Positions 1 to 10,406 of a stretch of 64,000 bases of DNA are shown one piece after another; position 1 is the first letter of the stretch, and the number at the start of each line of letters is the position of its first letter. Source of the DNA: Brachionus plicatilis (Eukaryota > Rotifera > Eurotatoria > Ploima > Brachionidae); assembly GCA_010279815.1 (NCBI GenBank), contig QEOQ01000253.1:997978-1061977 (forward strand). The letters run 5' to 3'. The notes under the pieces are model-generated. The model saw only the letters and a program-made list of their open reading frames with translations. It did no database searches and was not told the origin of the DNA. Made by a program: the position numbers and the translations under genes.

Positions 1-1241
1 ATACATTTTACAATTGTAATAAAAAAAGAATTTAAAACAATATCAAACATAATTTTTTGTATGTACTTAATATGTAACATAAACCCACCACAGGATAAGG
101 AAAAGGAAGCAAGACAATTAATTAGACTCGAAAACGGAAAAAATTAATTGCGGTTTAAACGAGTATAAATTAATGAGAAGAGCATTCTAAGAATATAATA
201 TATAGTACGCTTTAGGCAAGCAAATTCAATTTAAAATGGTCTGGATCTGCACAATTTAGTTAGAGTTGAGCGCTTTAAGTCTGGGTGGTTTAGGTAAATT
301 CGACTATAATGAAGTGAATATTATAAAACATTTAACACTAGAAAGGCCAAGGGTTTTTTAAGCTATTTTTATTTAAATGAATACAAACTTTTGGAAAAAA
401 AATTAAAACTTTAAAAAATTTTTTGTTCTTCAATCTGCATAAAATTTATAATTTTAATGTTTTTGTTTAAAAATTATTATTATTTAATGTCAACAAAAAA
501 AATATTCTTAAGGATTCTTAGTATTATGCTCACAATTATGCACTAGAATATTCTCTTAAAAATTTTAAAAAAATTAGAAAAACATAATTCATTATTTAAT
601 TGATTCATTTTTGAAGATTGAAATTTGTTATCAATTTTACTCTCGATGAATTAATTGCGCAAAAGATGGAAAAAAATTTAAAAAAAAAATTTAGTTTAAA
701 TTCATTTTTGCACATCTTAAGTAACAAGTAAGAAATTTTTCAACAAAAAAAATCAAAAAAAATTTAACAGAAAGTTTTGAAGAAATTTTTTAACATTTTG
801 CTACTAAGAATTCTAAGTAAATTATAAGTTTTCTAAGGATCGAACCTAATTCGAATTTCTAGTCATTGGCCTTTTTGAGAAAAAGATTACATAAACAATT
901 CTTGATGAGAAAAAGCCGCCAAATTGTGAATGAAAAATTAGTGCCAAATAAAAGCAAAAATATGTTTAAAAATTTTATTTTTTTTTATAAAGACATGTTT
1001 GTATAATTGGATTTGATTATAGAAAATAAATCATTAACTATAATTTTTCTTTATTTTTTAATAAAACCCTATTATACCATTATTTAAAAAAAATTTAAAA
1101 GTATTCGTAACAAATATACAATCAAACTTTATACAATTTAATGCTGCAATTTTCAAAAAAAAATAATATCTTCAAATTCATTATTTTTTCTATATTTATA
1201 AAATTAACTCGTTTATAAAAAAAATTGAATTCAGACAATAT
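1..1241. other. intergenic, AT-rich, no gene recognised
   Basis: Long A/T runs with many stops in all frames. A stretch near 266-361 stays open for about 31 codons on the plus strand but has no start codon or recognisable domain. The 3' UTR of the esterase gene on the minus strand probably lies in roughly 1000-1241. Confidence 0.5.
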
Positions 1242-2597
1242 TTACAAAGCAACAATTTTTTTAATATGTTCAGCAACATTATTGACTAAATATTTGGCTC
1301 TGGTAAATTCAAGCGGACCATGCAAAAGCCCAAAAATACCATGAAACAAATTTTCAAAGTGCATGTGTTCAATTTTTTTTCCCACTTCTTTTAGCCTAGC
1401 CGCATATATAAAGCCATCATCTCTTAGCATGTCTATTCCAGCTGTTAACAAAATAGTATACTCAGGTGTATTCCTGCCCAAATAAGAATCATCTACCAAT
1501 AGAGGCGATACTTTATTACTCAATAAAATATCGCTTAATTTATTATATTTTCCATATGTGTCATTAACTAAATCCATTCGGGAATTTTTGGATAAATGGT
1601 TTTTAGGTAAATAAATTCGGCTAACATATCTGGCCAATTTACTTTCTTTTTGGTAGGCTGTAGTATGGCCATTCAAAAAAATTGTATCATCTACTTCAAC
1701 ACCGGTAAAATAGTGAATAAAATTTTTGAAGTTGTCTTGACTTATGCTTCCGAGTATTCGTTTTGGCAAATTTTGAACATAAGATGGTAATGTGAAGTCA
1801 AAAAACTGCAGAACCGGATAGATTAAGACTTGCATCTTTGGCTTTATGATGTCATGTTCAATTAATTGCTGGCCAATGACTGTGGCCAAATTTCCACCGG
1901 CCGAGTCACCCATTATTATCAAGTTATTCAAGTCTATTGAGTATTTGGCATGGTTTTTTATTAAATAGATTGCAGTTTGGAGTGAATCATGGAATGCAGC
2001 AGGGTATTGATGCTCTGGGATCAAACGATATTCGATATAGATCACCAAGTACTGAGTGTACTTTGCCATTAAATAAGTGACAGGTTCGAGGGTATCTAGA
2101 AAGATTTTGTTTCTAGAAATTTTCATTTAGTTTTCAAAATATTTACCTGCTGATCCTACAAAGTAACCACCACCATGGTAAAACAAAATAGCAGGCAAAG
2201 TTTCATTTTTATTCGACACTTTGTTTCGACCCATGGGTCTGTATATTCTAATGGACATGTGCTCAATTATTTCATCATGTACACTTATGTTATCATTGTG
2301 ATCCCGAATGTTAAAAGAGCCTACTGATATATGATAAGAAAAACGGGTTACATTTACCCTATGTAATATCCCAATTTTTTCTGTAAAATATCCCTAATAA
2401 GAGCATAAAATTTCTTTTTTAAATAAAAATTATTTATTTACTAAAATGTTGGATAATTCGGCACCAAAGCATATCAGTCTATATTTCCATGGTTGTTCAA
2501 AATCGTCAGGCAGCGGTTGATTTATTAGCTGAAATAAGCAACCGGTAAACAAAATAGCAATAGCGGCTTTGGTCGTTTTTGTTTTTAAATCATTCAT
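1242..2597 (-). CDS. arylacetamide deacetylase / HSL-type esterase
   Basis: Three exons on the minus strand: 2597-2442, 2393-2147 and 2095-1242. The introns are 48 and 51 bp with GT-AG ends and matching phases, giving 418 codons, close to the usual length of about 400 for AADAC-like proteins. The N-terminus has a hydrophobic signal-anchor (residues about 10-28) followed by a PLPDDFEQPWKYRL segment like that of AADAC. Exon 2 carries the oxyanion-hole motif HGGGYFVG. Exon 3 carries the nucleophile motif GDSAGG, the Asp region DMLRDDG and the His region LFHG, so all catalytic elements are present. The family hydrolyses ester and amide bonds of lipids or xenobiotics, usually from the ER membrane facing the lumen; that role is inferred from the family. 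The in-frame ATG at 2126 is intronic and is not the start. Confidence 0.88.
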
Positions 2598-3390
2598 GTT
2601 TGAGTAAAATTGAATTATTTCAAAATAAAATTTATTTTTAAATTCTGAAAAATTGTTAGTTTGAACCTTGGTAAGTAAATGCTTTATAATTAATACTAAT
2701 TTTTAATTCTTATATGAATAAGTTTGTTATATATTAGGAAAATATGTTATAAATTGTTATGTAATAATTGTGTCTTCATACTCGCCTTATTATTTTTATT
2801 TTATAAAAAAAAATCGTATGATTCTCGTTCAGTTGTTGGAGAATTTTTAGCATATAATTAAACTTTAATTAAATCTAAAAATAAAAAATTGTGTTTATTT
2901 TGCCTATACTTAAAATATTGCTTAAAGACTTTGTTGAAGAATTAAAATTATCTCTTCTAAAAATATTCGAGACATTTTTAGATATTCTTAAAATAAGGCA
3001 ATCATGAATATTTTCAGTTATCTATGTTTAACTAAATCTAATTTTAAATTTTAAATTAAAAAACAAAAAAAAATTAACTTTAAATTTATAATTTGTTATA
3101 TTTTGCAAATCAACTAGCTTATTGTTAAAAAATTCACTCTTGATTCAAAAATTATTACGCAAAACTCATTTTTTAAACTCAATTATAGATGTCAATAGAA
3201 AATTATAAACAATAGTAAATTAGTTTATACTATTAAAAACCGGCTACTTTACTGTTTTTTCATTCTTTCCTGAATAGTGCAATTCTTAAACATCTAGTGC
3301 CTGTCATTCTTTATTTAAAAGTAAATAACTGCATCATAAACAATCAGACGGAGCGCGTCAACAGAAGATGACGCCTTGTAGCAGTGTCGA
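2598..3390. other. intergenic, AT-rich
   Basis: Upstream region of the minus-strand esterase. No open frame, repeat or RNA gene recognised. The promoter of the esterase should lie here but no clear motif stands out. Confidence 0.45.
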
Positions 3391-3394
3391 AATA

Positions 3395-3680
3395 CTAATC
3401 GAGGTTGTTCATAAGTATGTTTTTTGTGGGTGAGAAAATGACATTATTTTTTAGGTAGTTTCAGATGTTTGAAATCCTGTTGTCGAAAAAGTTATGTCTT
3501 GGATCACAACACCAAACTATTTCACGACGTAATTTGCCTTGGTGACCTGTTGCTTTGAGCATTATAGTTTTCATACCAGTTTATATGCTCTAGATTTGAT
3601 GTGAATATTTATTTTTGAATTATGTTCCTTCGAGTAAGCCTTATTTTTAATGGAGTAATACCGAGTTTATTGCACTGATC
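3395..3680 (-). mobile_element. decayed non-LTR retrotransposon (LINE) reverse-transcriptase tail
   Basis: On the minus strand, with several stops, the sequence reads as the C-terminal end of a LINE reverse transcriptase: RHNFFDNRISNI, then a stop, then NYLKNNVIFSPT and finally NNLD followed by a stop and YF. This follows the usual pattern 'FFxNRVxxxWNxLPxxVVxAPTxNxFKNxLDxYF'. The block is visibly richer in G+C than its surroundings. It is non-functional. The match was recognised by eye from the family pattern. Confidence 0.6.
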
Positions 3681-3784
3681 TTCTTATGTTAGGTTACTTA
3701 GCTCATGAATGATTTTTGCTTCTCTGTGTTGTACTTTTTTAATTAGTTTAATAAAGTGCTTAAGAAATACAATGCAAATATCAT

Positions 3785-3925
3785 TTTTACGCAAAATTAC
3801 GTAATTTTACATATTATTTGGCAAGATTAGATAATCTTACATCAAATGTAGTTCTTAAAAAATGTAATTTTACCAAATCTGTTGTAAAATTGCGTAATTT
3901 TCCGTAATATTTTAGAAAATCACAT
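3785..3925. repeat. ACGTAATTTTAC-rich repeat, copy 1
   Basis: Several close variants of TTACGTAATTTTAC, in both orientations, occur within 140 bp. A similar cluster is found at 48690-49000. It looks like a small palindromic repeat family, but simple-sequence convergence cannot be excluded. Confidence 0.4.
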
Positions 3926-4652
3926 AAAATGCTTACATTGAAGAAAAAGTGAGTATTTTAGCTTATCCCAGAACTAAAACTTTTTAAAAATTTAAAATTG
4001 ATCAATATGCTTAATGTAATCAGAAATCTAAATTGATAATTTTTAAAAGATCAATAGAATCCTTTTGGCTATCTACGCTAGCATAATTGTCACAAACATT
4101 AGATTTTCTTAAGTAGACACATTTAGTGTATAAGAAGATAAGGATTTTTTAAATTGATATTAAAGATCTAATTCATAGAATGAATATTTATATCAAATAT
4201 CTAAATATTGATTACAATATTTTTATAGATAAATGGTTCATTTTAATATGTTTTACTTTAACGTTTAATCAAACAATGGTACCAGGTGATTTTTTTTCAA
4301 TTCGAAAAAATAATTAAGATAATAAGTTCTTGTAGATTTTATGCGAGTTTTTAACAACTAAAGAATTTTTTAAAGGTAAAAATTATAAGCTTAAAATTAA
4401 AAATAAAAAACAATAAATACATTATTTATTTATTTTTTTAATTGTTTTATTTCATCCTTTTTATTTAAACTTTTAAATTTAGATTCCTTTAATCTTCAAC
4501 TTTTTTATTCGTCAAACTAATGCTGAAATTATAATTAAATAAATTTATATTTAGTAATAAAACTTAATTATTTGTTATATGATGGCTTAAATGATCAATC
4601 ATGAGAAAAAATGTATAGCTTAAATAAAATTAAGTAAAAAGATAAATTATTT

Positions 4653-5982
4653 AGGGTGGTATTTAATCGATCTCTAAAATTACTTAATCGATCACTAATA
4701 TTTTTCTATCTCTTATTTTACTAAATACCCTTAACTTATATTTATTAATCTGTCTCCTAAATTAAATAAAACAGCAACTAATTTTACTTAAAGTATCTCT
4801 TATTTTTATTTATTAAATTGATTTAAAAAAAAAAAAATTATAAAAAATTTCAATAAATTTCAAATAAAATAATATCTTATAAGTTTTTTCTTGGTCTACC
4901 TCTACCTCTCTTTAGTGGAGCTTCTACTTTCTTACTTATATCACTGCTGGTTGATGCTTGCACTACTTTTTCAGCTTCCTTATCAATTGTTTTTTTGTTC
5001 TTTTTTGTTGGTATAACTGTTTCTTGTGGAGTTTCTTCCTCTACTTCTGTTATCTTTCGCTTTAGAACTTGGATTGAGCTGACAGCTCTCTCTTCTTTAT
5101 CTGCTTCTGATTGGTACTCAAGCGCCTTTTTAGTCTTACACGGTCTACCTCTTCTAGGTTTTATCCAATAACTACTTGCTTAGCTTCGATTGGTATTTTG
5201 ACAAGTTTCATATTTGCAGTTGGAACTTGTAAATCAGTCTTGATATTTTCTTTTTTTTTTTTTTCTATTTCCTCCTCGATGTTATTTAGAAGGACACGCG
5301 GTAATTGAACACCTTTTTCTAGTAAGTCCTCTATATATTCCTTGGTCTCTTTGTTAATACCATGCCCAGTGTTGGCAATCAAATAAATTGCAGCTGCGCA
5401 TTGAGGTCCTTTTCTCTTAACTAGGTTGCATCGATAATCAACTCTTAAACCGGCCTCAGTTTCACTACTTTTCAGAGAAGACCAAATCTTATCAATCATT
5501 ATCTAACCAGTCTTTGGATGCTTCTTGATCGTCGAATGTTCTCTCATAGATCCAGTTCTTCCTGGTTCTTTTCTTTTTATTGGATTCTTGAACCTCGTCT
5601 TCAGATTCTGATTCAGAAAATACATAGTCATCAACTACTCGATACTCACTATCAGACAATTCAATACTTTGATAAAACTTAGATCACATTAGATCATCTT
5701 TAAATATCCACAAAAAAAAAACTCTCACAGGAGATAATTAAATTAAATCAAGAGATAATTTCAACTGTTCATTAATTAAGTTAAGAGCTATATTCATCAT
5801 AATCATACTCATCTTCAGTAAATTTAGTGACAAAAAAACTCAGGATACATAAATATTTATTATTAGAGACAGTTAATTAATCAAATTAATCGAATAAATA
5901 ATATTAGAGATAGAAAAAATAAAATAATATATTTTATTAAGTGATCGTTTAAGTAATGTAAGAGATCGATTAATAATACCCC
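4653..5982 (-). mobile_element. MULE-like DNA transposon, non-autonomous, with 8-bp target duplication
   Basis: The two ends are inverted copies. The left end contains TTAATCGATCTCTAAAATTA, then ATCGATCACT and TTTTCTATCTCT. The reverse complement of the right end has the same blocks in the same order over more than 100 bp. The element is flanked by the direct repeat AATTATTT at 4645-4652 and 5983-5990. Long inverted repeats with an 8-10 bp duplication are typical of Mutator-like elements. The interior carries a broken minus-strand gene with a FLYWCH-like domain and AT-hooks (4877-5685), consistent with the DNA-binding part of a MULE protein. No catalytic transposase core is visible, so it would need a helper. 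Confidence 0.72.
4877..5685 (-). pseudogene. FLYWCH-like / AT-hook protein, frameshifted, inside MULE-like element
   Basis: Three overlapping minus-strand reading frames together make one domain string. About 5685-5503 gives an acidic region ending SKDWLDND; 5499-5161 gives IWSSLKSSETEAG then VDYRCNLVKRKGPQCAAAIY, a FLYWCH-type pattern of Trp, Tyr and paired Cys; 5165-4877 gives a basic tail with AT-hook-like motifs RRGRPCK near its start and GRGRPRK at its end. The frame changes at about 5500 and 5163 have no plausible intron: a 22-nt GT-AG pair at the second is too short. They are best read as frameshifts. The protein would bind DNA as the front part of a transposase. No transposase catalytic domain follows. 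Confidence 0.6.
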
Positions 5983-5990
5983 AATTATTT

Positions 5991-6791
5991 TTTAATAATT
6001 TGCTACGTTTTATTTTAACATATCTAAACATTTTTTTAGACACCATTCTACAAACAACAAGATCTGGTAAAAAAAAGATAATATTATTTACTCAATCATA
6101 CTTACCATTCGGTATGATGAAGAATGATATTTTTAAAATTAAACTTGTTCTGATAAAACAAAATACTAAAAACAAAAAAAGCTCCAATTAATAAAATCAT
6201 CAATAGATAATAATTAATCAACTTCCAAATAAGATATAATAATAATTTAATATAAATTAGTTTCTTTATGTCTACTTTAATTTATAGACATATTTAAACA
6301 TTAAATAGAATATTTTTATTTATTTATACAAAAAAATTAAGTATTATTTTTTTTTTCATATTTTTAATATTAACCGAAAATTAAAATAATAGATCGAATA
6401 AAATGTCAATAAGATAAAATTTTGGTATAAAATTTGCTTTTTGTATTTTTAACAGACTTGACAATTGAAAAAAAATCCATTTAACAAAACAATCTCAAAA
6501 AATAGATAATCTAAATAAATATTTAAACACACTATTCCTTTTTTGTAGGACACTTTCAATATCGAATGATTAATCTAAAATTTTTTTATCATATGCTTTT
6601 AAAAAAGACAAACATAAGCAATCATAGACACTTAAATAGGAAGCCAAAAAAATTGTACATGAACAGCCGATTCGATTTTACAATTTTAAAAATTCAAATT
6701 TTTTTTACAGACCAAATTTAAAGCATATTTTTGCTTATCTTATCTTTAATACAATTTAATTCAGTAGTGACAAAGCTTTTTCTAGGTCAAA
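5991..6791. other. AT-rich gap upstream of the Treslin-like gene
   Basis: Nothing recognisable. A 63-codon open frame at 6000-6191 is Lys/Asn/Ile-rich, lacks any motif and is typical of chance frames in this base composition. Confidence 0.45.
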
Positions 6792-9700
6792 ATGAACAGA
6801 AGCAAAATGACCAGTAATAAAGTGAGTTCTTTAGGCTCTCCGTCGATGTCATCTAATCTGATGACAAGGATAGCAATGAGCCAAGCAAACTGTTCACCAG
6901 GATCAAAAAAACTTAGAACTGAACTACGAAGGGTCATGAGTGACCGGGTTCTAAAAATAACTCGATGCTCTCAACAGCAAAATGTTGATAAAATCAAACA
7001 AAAAACCGAATTAAATAATTCAAAAAATCTTCCTCCTGATACTTGCGACAATACATCGATTCGTATTGAACATTCAAGTTCAACTCCCAATTTCAGTAAC
7101 AAAATTCACAGCAATTCAGAGCAAAATACTGAATCTTGTTCACTAAATAAAGTGGAAAACGCCAATGACTCAATAATGATATCAAGTAATTTTTGTTATA
7201 TATAACTTATAAAATTTGAATTAAAAAAGATTAATTAAAATTGCATTTTTTTTTAAATTTAAAAAAAAAATTAAAAATTATTTTACAAGCTTTTAAGGAT
7301 AAAAACGAATTGCTTGATTTTGTTAAAAAAATATACGATCAATTGGTAGAAAAAAAAAACAATCTTGGTCAAACAGTTGCAGTTATATCCAGTGCCATCA
7401 AAGCATACTCAAAAGCCTTCAATTTGGAGTATAAGGTAAAAAAAATTATTTTCAAATGATGATTAAAATGAGGTTAGATGAGATGAGTTTTAAAATTTCC
7501 TAAAATAAAAAAGGATTTAATTCTAAAAAAAATAGTAAATGGCTAAAAATTATTTAATATCACAAATTTTGTCTATTTAATTATTTTATCTACAATACAT
7601 TCCGATCTAAACAATATTTCTATTTTAAAGCATAAAATGATCAAAAGCTAATTTTCAATAGTTTATTTGAGATTTTTAAGAACTCATTTTTTTAATTGTA
7701 TCAATTAAAGATTTGTTCAAAATTATTTAAAAATAAAATAATAAATTTCGATTATGAATGCTGCTTAAAAAAATCTTTAAAATATCTCAGCACTACGGGA
7801 CGCATGTTTGAACTTCTTGCATCATAATAAGGAGGACCGGATCCAACTTGGAAATAACTACGGTGTAGAAGATCAACTCGATGCAGTTACATCTCCGCCA
7901 GATCAGAGCCGTCACTCAAAAAGGAACTGAAAAAGAAGATGAGCTCCTCGCTTATAATTCTTTTAGATAGCTGTGGAAAAATTATTTTAATATCTGCATA
8001 AGGTTACATAAGTATTTTTTAAAACTACTATTAAAAAAATTTTAATTCATTAATTTTTTATTTGCTTATGATGCAACAAATCATCATGATTAGTTCGAAA
8101 TTCAAATCATATCTTGAAAATTATTTAGTAACACCAAAAGTTGAAGCCAAGACTTGTGATCCCTGTAAAACTATGATCCTGAATTCGAATTTTTAAAATT
8201 TTAACATTAGTATAGCAATTATATTGACGAAAAACAATGAAAAATAGTAATGAAAATTTCGTTAGGTGTTTTTAATAACCATTTAAATTCTTATTCATTA
8301 ATAAAAATTCTTGTGACTAATTTAAAAAAATCTAAACGATCTTTGTTAAGGTATCAAAAGGAGCGATGGCTGTTCATGAATTTAATTTAGATGGAAAATT
8401 CTTGTAAAAATATAAAACACATTAAATTATATGATATTTATTAAATAAATTATTTTTTTTAATATTTTAGACGCATTTATTTCCCATTTAAATTAAAACC
8501 ATTTAAATTTTTGACTTTAATTTTTGAATTTTTAGTTCATCATTCTATTTTTAAAATAGACAAAGAAAATATTAGATTGATAGATAAGAGATAAAACTTT
8601 ATATTTTATTCTAAATTCGACCAGCGTCTTTTTCATAGATTTTTCAATGAGTTTTTTAGTAAAAATTTCACAATATTCTAAAACTGCTTGATATTTTTTT
8701 AACCAAATCCAATTTATCTTCAAATTAATTTAGAATTTGATTTCTGATATATTCAAAGAAAACTTGATTCAGACTCCAATTCAATTAAAGCAAAAATACA
8801 AAGGAAATGAAACAAGCGAAAATTTAAAAACAGAGTAATATTAATTTTAAACCAATATTTCTTAAAAATTCAGTAAATTTTTGCCAATGAATTTTAATAA
8901 TGAATATTATGATTATTATATTTTTTAACTGATTTTTTGACGTAATGAGTAAGTTAAATTGTCAATTTTTTGATATTGACAAGACATAATTTATAATCAC
9001 ATAACCTTTTATTATTAGAATCTAAAATGTGTTTTTTCAAGGCAGCAAAAAATTAAAACTTGGTAGTAGCATAAATTTAAGGTCCATTAAAATTACTGAT
9101 TATTAAGAAATTTTAGTGAATATATCATTTTTTTAATTCTTTAAAAAAATATTAACCTAAAGGGCTGAAATTCAAGTATTGCTTGTACTCGAAGAATACA
9201 TAAATACAAACATAATTTCACACAAACCACCAATTGATGAAGATTTTGTTTGGGAAGTTGCCAACTCAGTTAGATGGATTAGTCAAACATTTAAAGAAAA
9301 ATTTAAAATTGAAAAGTTTCTTTTTGGCGAAATATATCCGAGCTTTTTTTCGATAGCGCCTGAGCTAATTTTAAGTCTTATGGAAGAACTGGGATATGAC
9401 AAAGAGGAAAATTTAGACGAAAGCTGCAATTCATCTAATCCAGCTTCTGCATCAAACTCTTTGGTGGTCACCCCAAATAAATCACCCAGTCTATTGTTAA
9501 AAAATGACAACAATTATTCTCAATTTAGTGAGTCATTTTCCAAAGAAGAATCGGATAATACTGCCTCTGCTGGTGTTAGTAAATTAAATGCTTTATTCGA
9601 AGATTTTTGTTCAAAGAATGAATTTGAAGCAAATGAATCTGATGAGCTTATTCCAAGCCAAAAAAATGAAGAAAAAGATAATGACAGTGACGATCTTTTA

Positions 9701-10406
9701 AACGATTTTAAAAAGAAGAAACAGTAAGCTAAAATTTTTTTCACAGCTCAAAATTTCAGAACAAAATTAAGCTAAAACTTTTTTTGCATCTAGAATAAAT
9801 CGTTTCAGTAGTTTTAGTGGAAGTTCGACCACAGGACGCTCAATAGTAATTCAAAGTAAAAAAAGGGTAATTAAAAAAATTTATTTTTCTTTTAAAATAA
9901 ATAAAAATAAATTGATTTTTAGATGAGACTCAAAATAAGATCTCCATGTAAAGATTCATCAAGTTCGGTAATGAGTAAAGCAACTGGTGAAAATTTAAAA
10001 AAAAGTCCCGGAACCAAAACCCAAAATATACTAATAGATGATGACAATGGAAAAAAGCGTCCTAGGACCTACTTGATTACTGATACTCCTGACCACAAAC
10101 AAAAAACTACAATTATACGAACTAAACAAGAAAAAATTCGGAAAAGATTCTCATTTCAGCCTTTAAGTACCAATTCAAATTTAAACAACAACTCTTTACC
10201 AGTGATCCCAGATACGCCAGTTAAAGGTAAAAATTAGTTTATAAGAATTGATTTAATTCATTTTTTATTACATAGATGACAATCGCTTTATAAATAGCTC
10301 AGAACCAATGCCGCCAATTGGAATTATTAGTTCAAGAGGTTCGGATTTTTTCAAGAGCAAAATTTTTTCATCGCCTTCTAAAATTCTTTCCCCAAAAAAA
10401 TCTTGA
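6792..10406 (+). CDS. seven-exon nuclear protein, possible Treslin/Sld3-like replication initiator
   Basis: Exons 6792-7185, 7290-7435, 8351-8403, 9163-9723, 9794-9866, 9923-10226 and 10276-10406 join in phase with GT-AG introns to give 554 codons. The segment running from exon 3 into exon 4 reads LAEIQVLLVLEEY, resembling the 'LQIxLxLE' core of the Sld3/Treslin Cdc45-binding domain. It is followed by a helical region with VWEVANSVRWISQTF. The C-terminal part is basic and disordered with Ser/Thr-Pro sites such as TDTPDHK, PDTPVKG and SSPSKILSPKK, reminiscent of the CDK sites through which Treslin binds TopBP1. The protein is much shorter than vertebrate Treslin, and the usual N-terminal half is absent or lies in unseen exons. 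The gene model is better supported than the family name. Intron 2 (915 bp) holds a SINE copy. Confidence 0.6.
7760..7966 (+). mobile_element. SINE copy 1 (5'-truncated, lacks tRNA head)
   Basis: The block AATATCTCAGCACTACGGGA and the following 150 bp match the reverse complement of 57370-57555, for example GATCAACTCGATGCAGTTAC against GATCAACCCGACGCAATAAC, then CTCAAAAAGG in both. The copy at 57.5 kb continues upstream into a tRNA-like head; this one starts at the head-body junction. It lies in intron 2 of the Treslin-like gene. Confidence 0.7.

Noticed and set aside
266..361. 31-codon open stretch near the left edge
   Set aside because: No start codon, no recognisable domain, and no splice context I could trust.
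2096..2126. ATG at 2126 as the esterase start
   Set aside because: It lies inside a 51-bp intron; the oxyanion-hole exon upstream joins in phase at 2147/2095.
3785..3925. CRISPR-like array (repeated ACGTAATTTTAC words)
   Set aside because: Spacing is irregular, the words overlap and occur in both orientations, and this is a eukaryotic genome.
5111..5308. 65-codon plus-strand open frame
   Set aside because: Lies opposite the FLYWCH/AT-hook pseudogene and only mirrors its codons.
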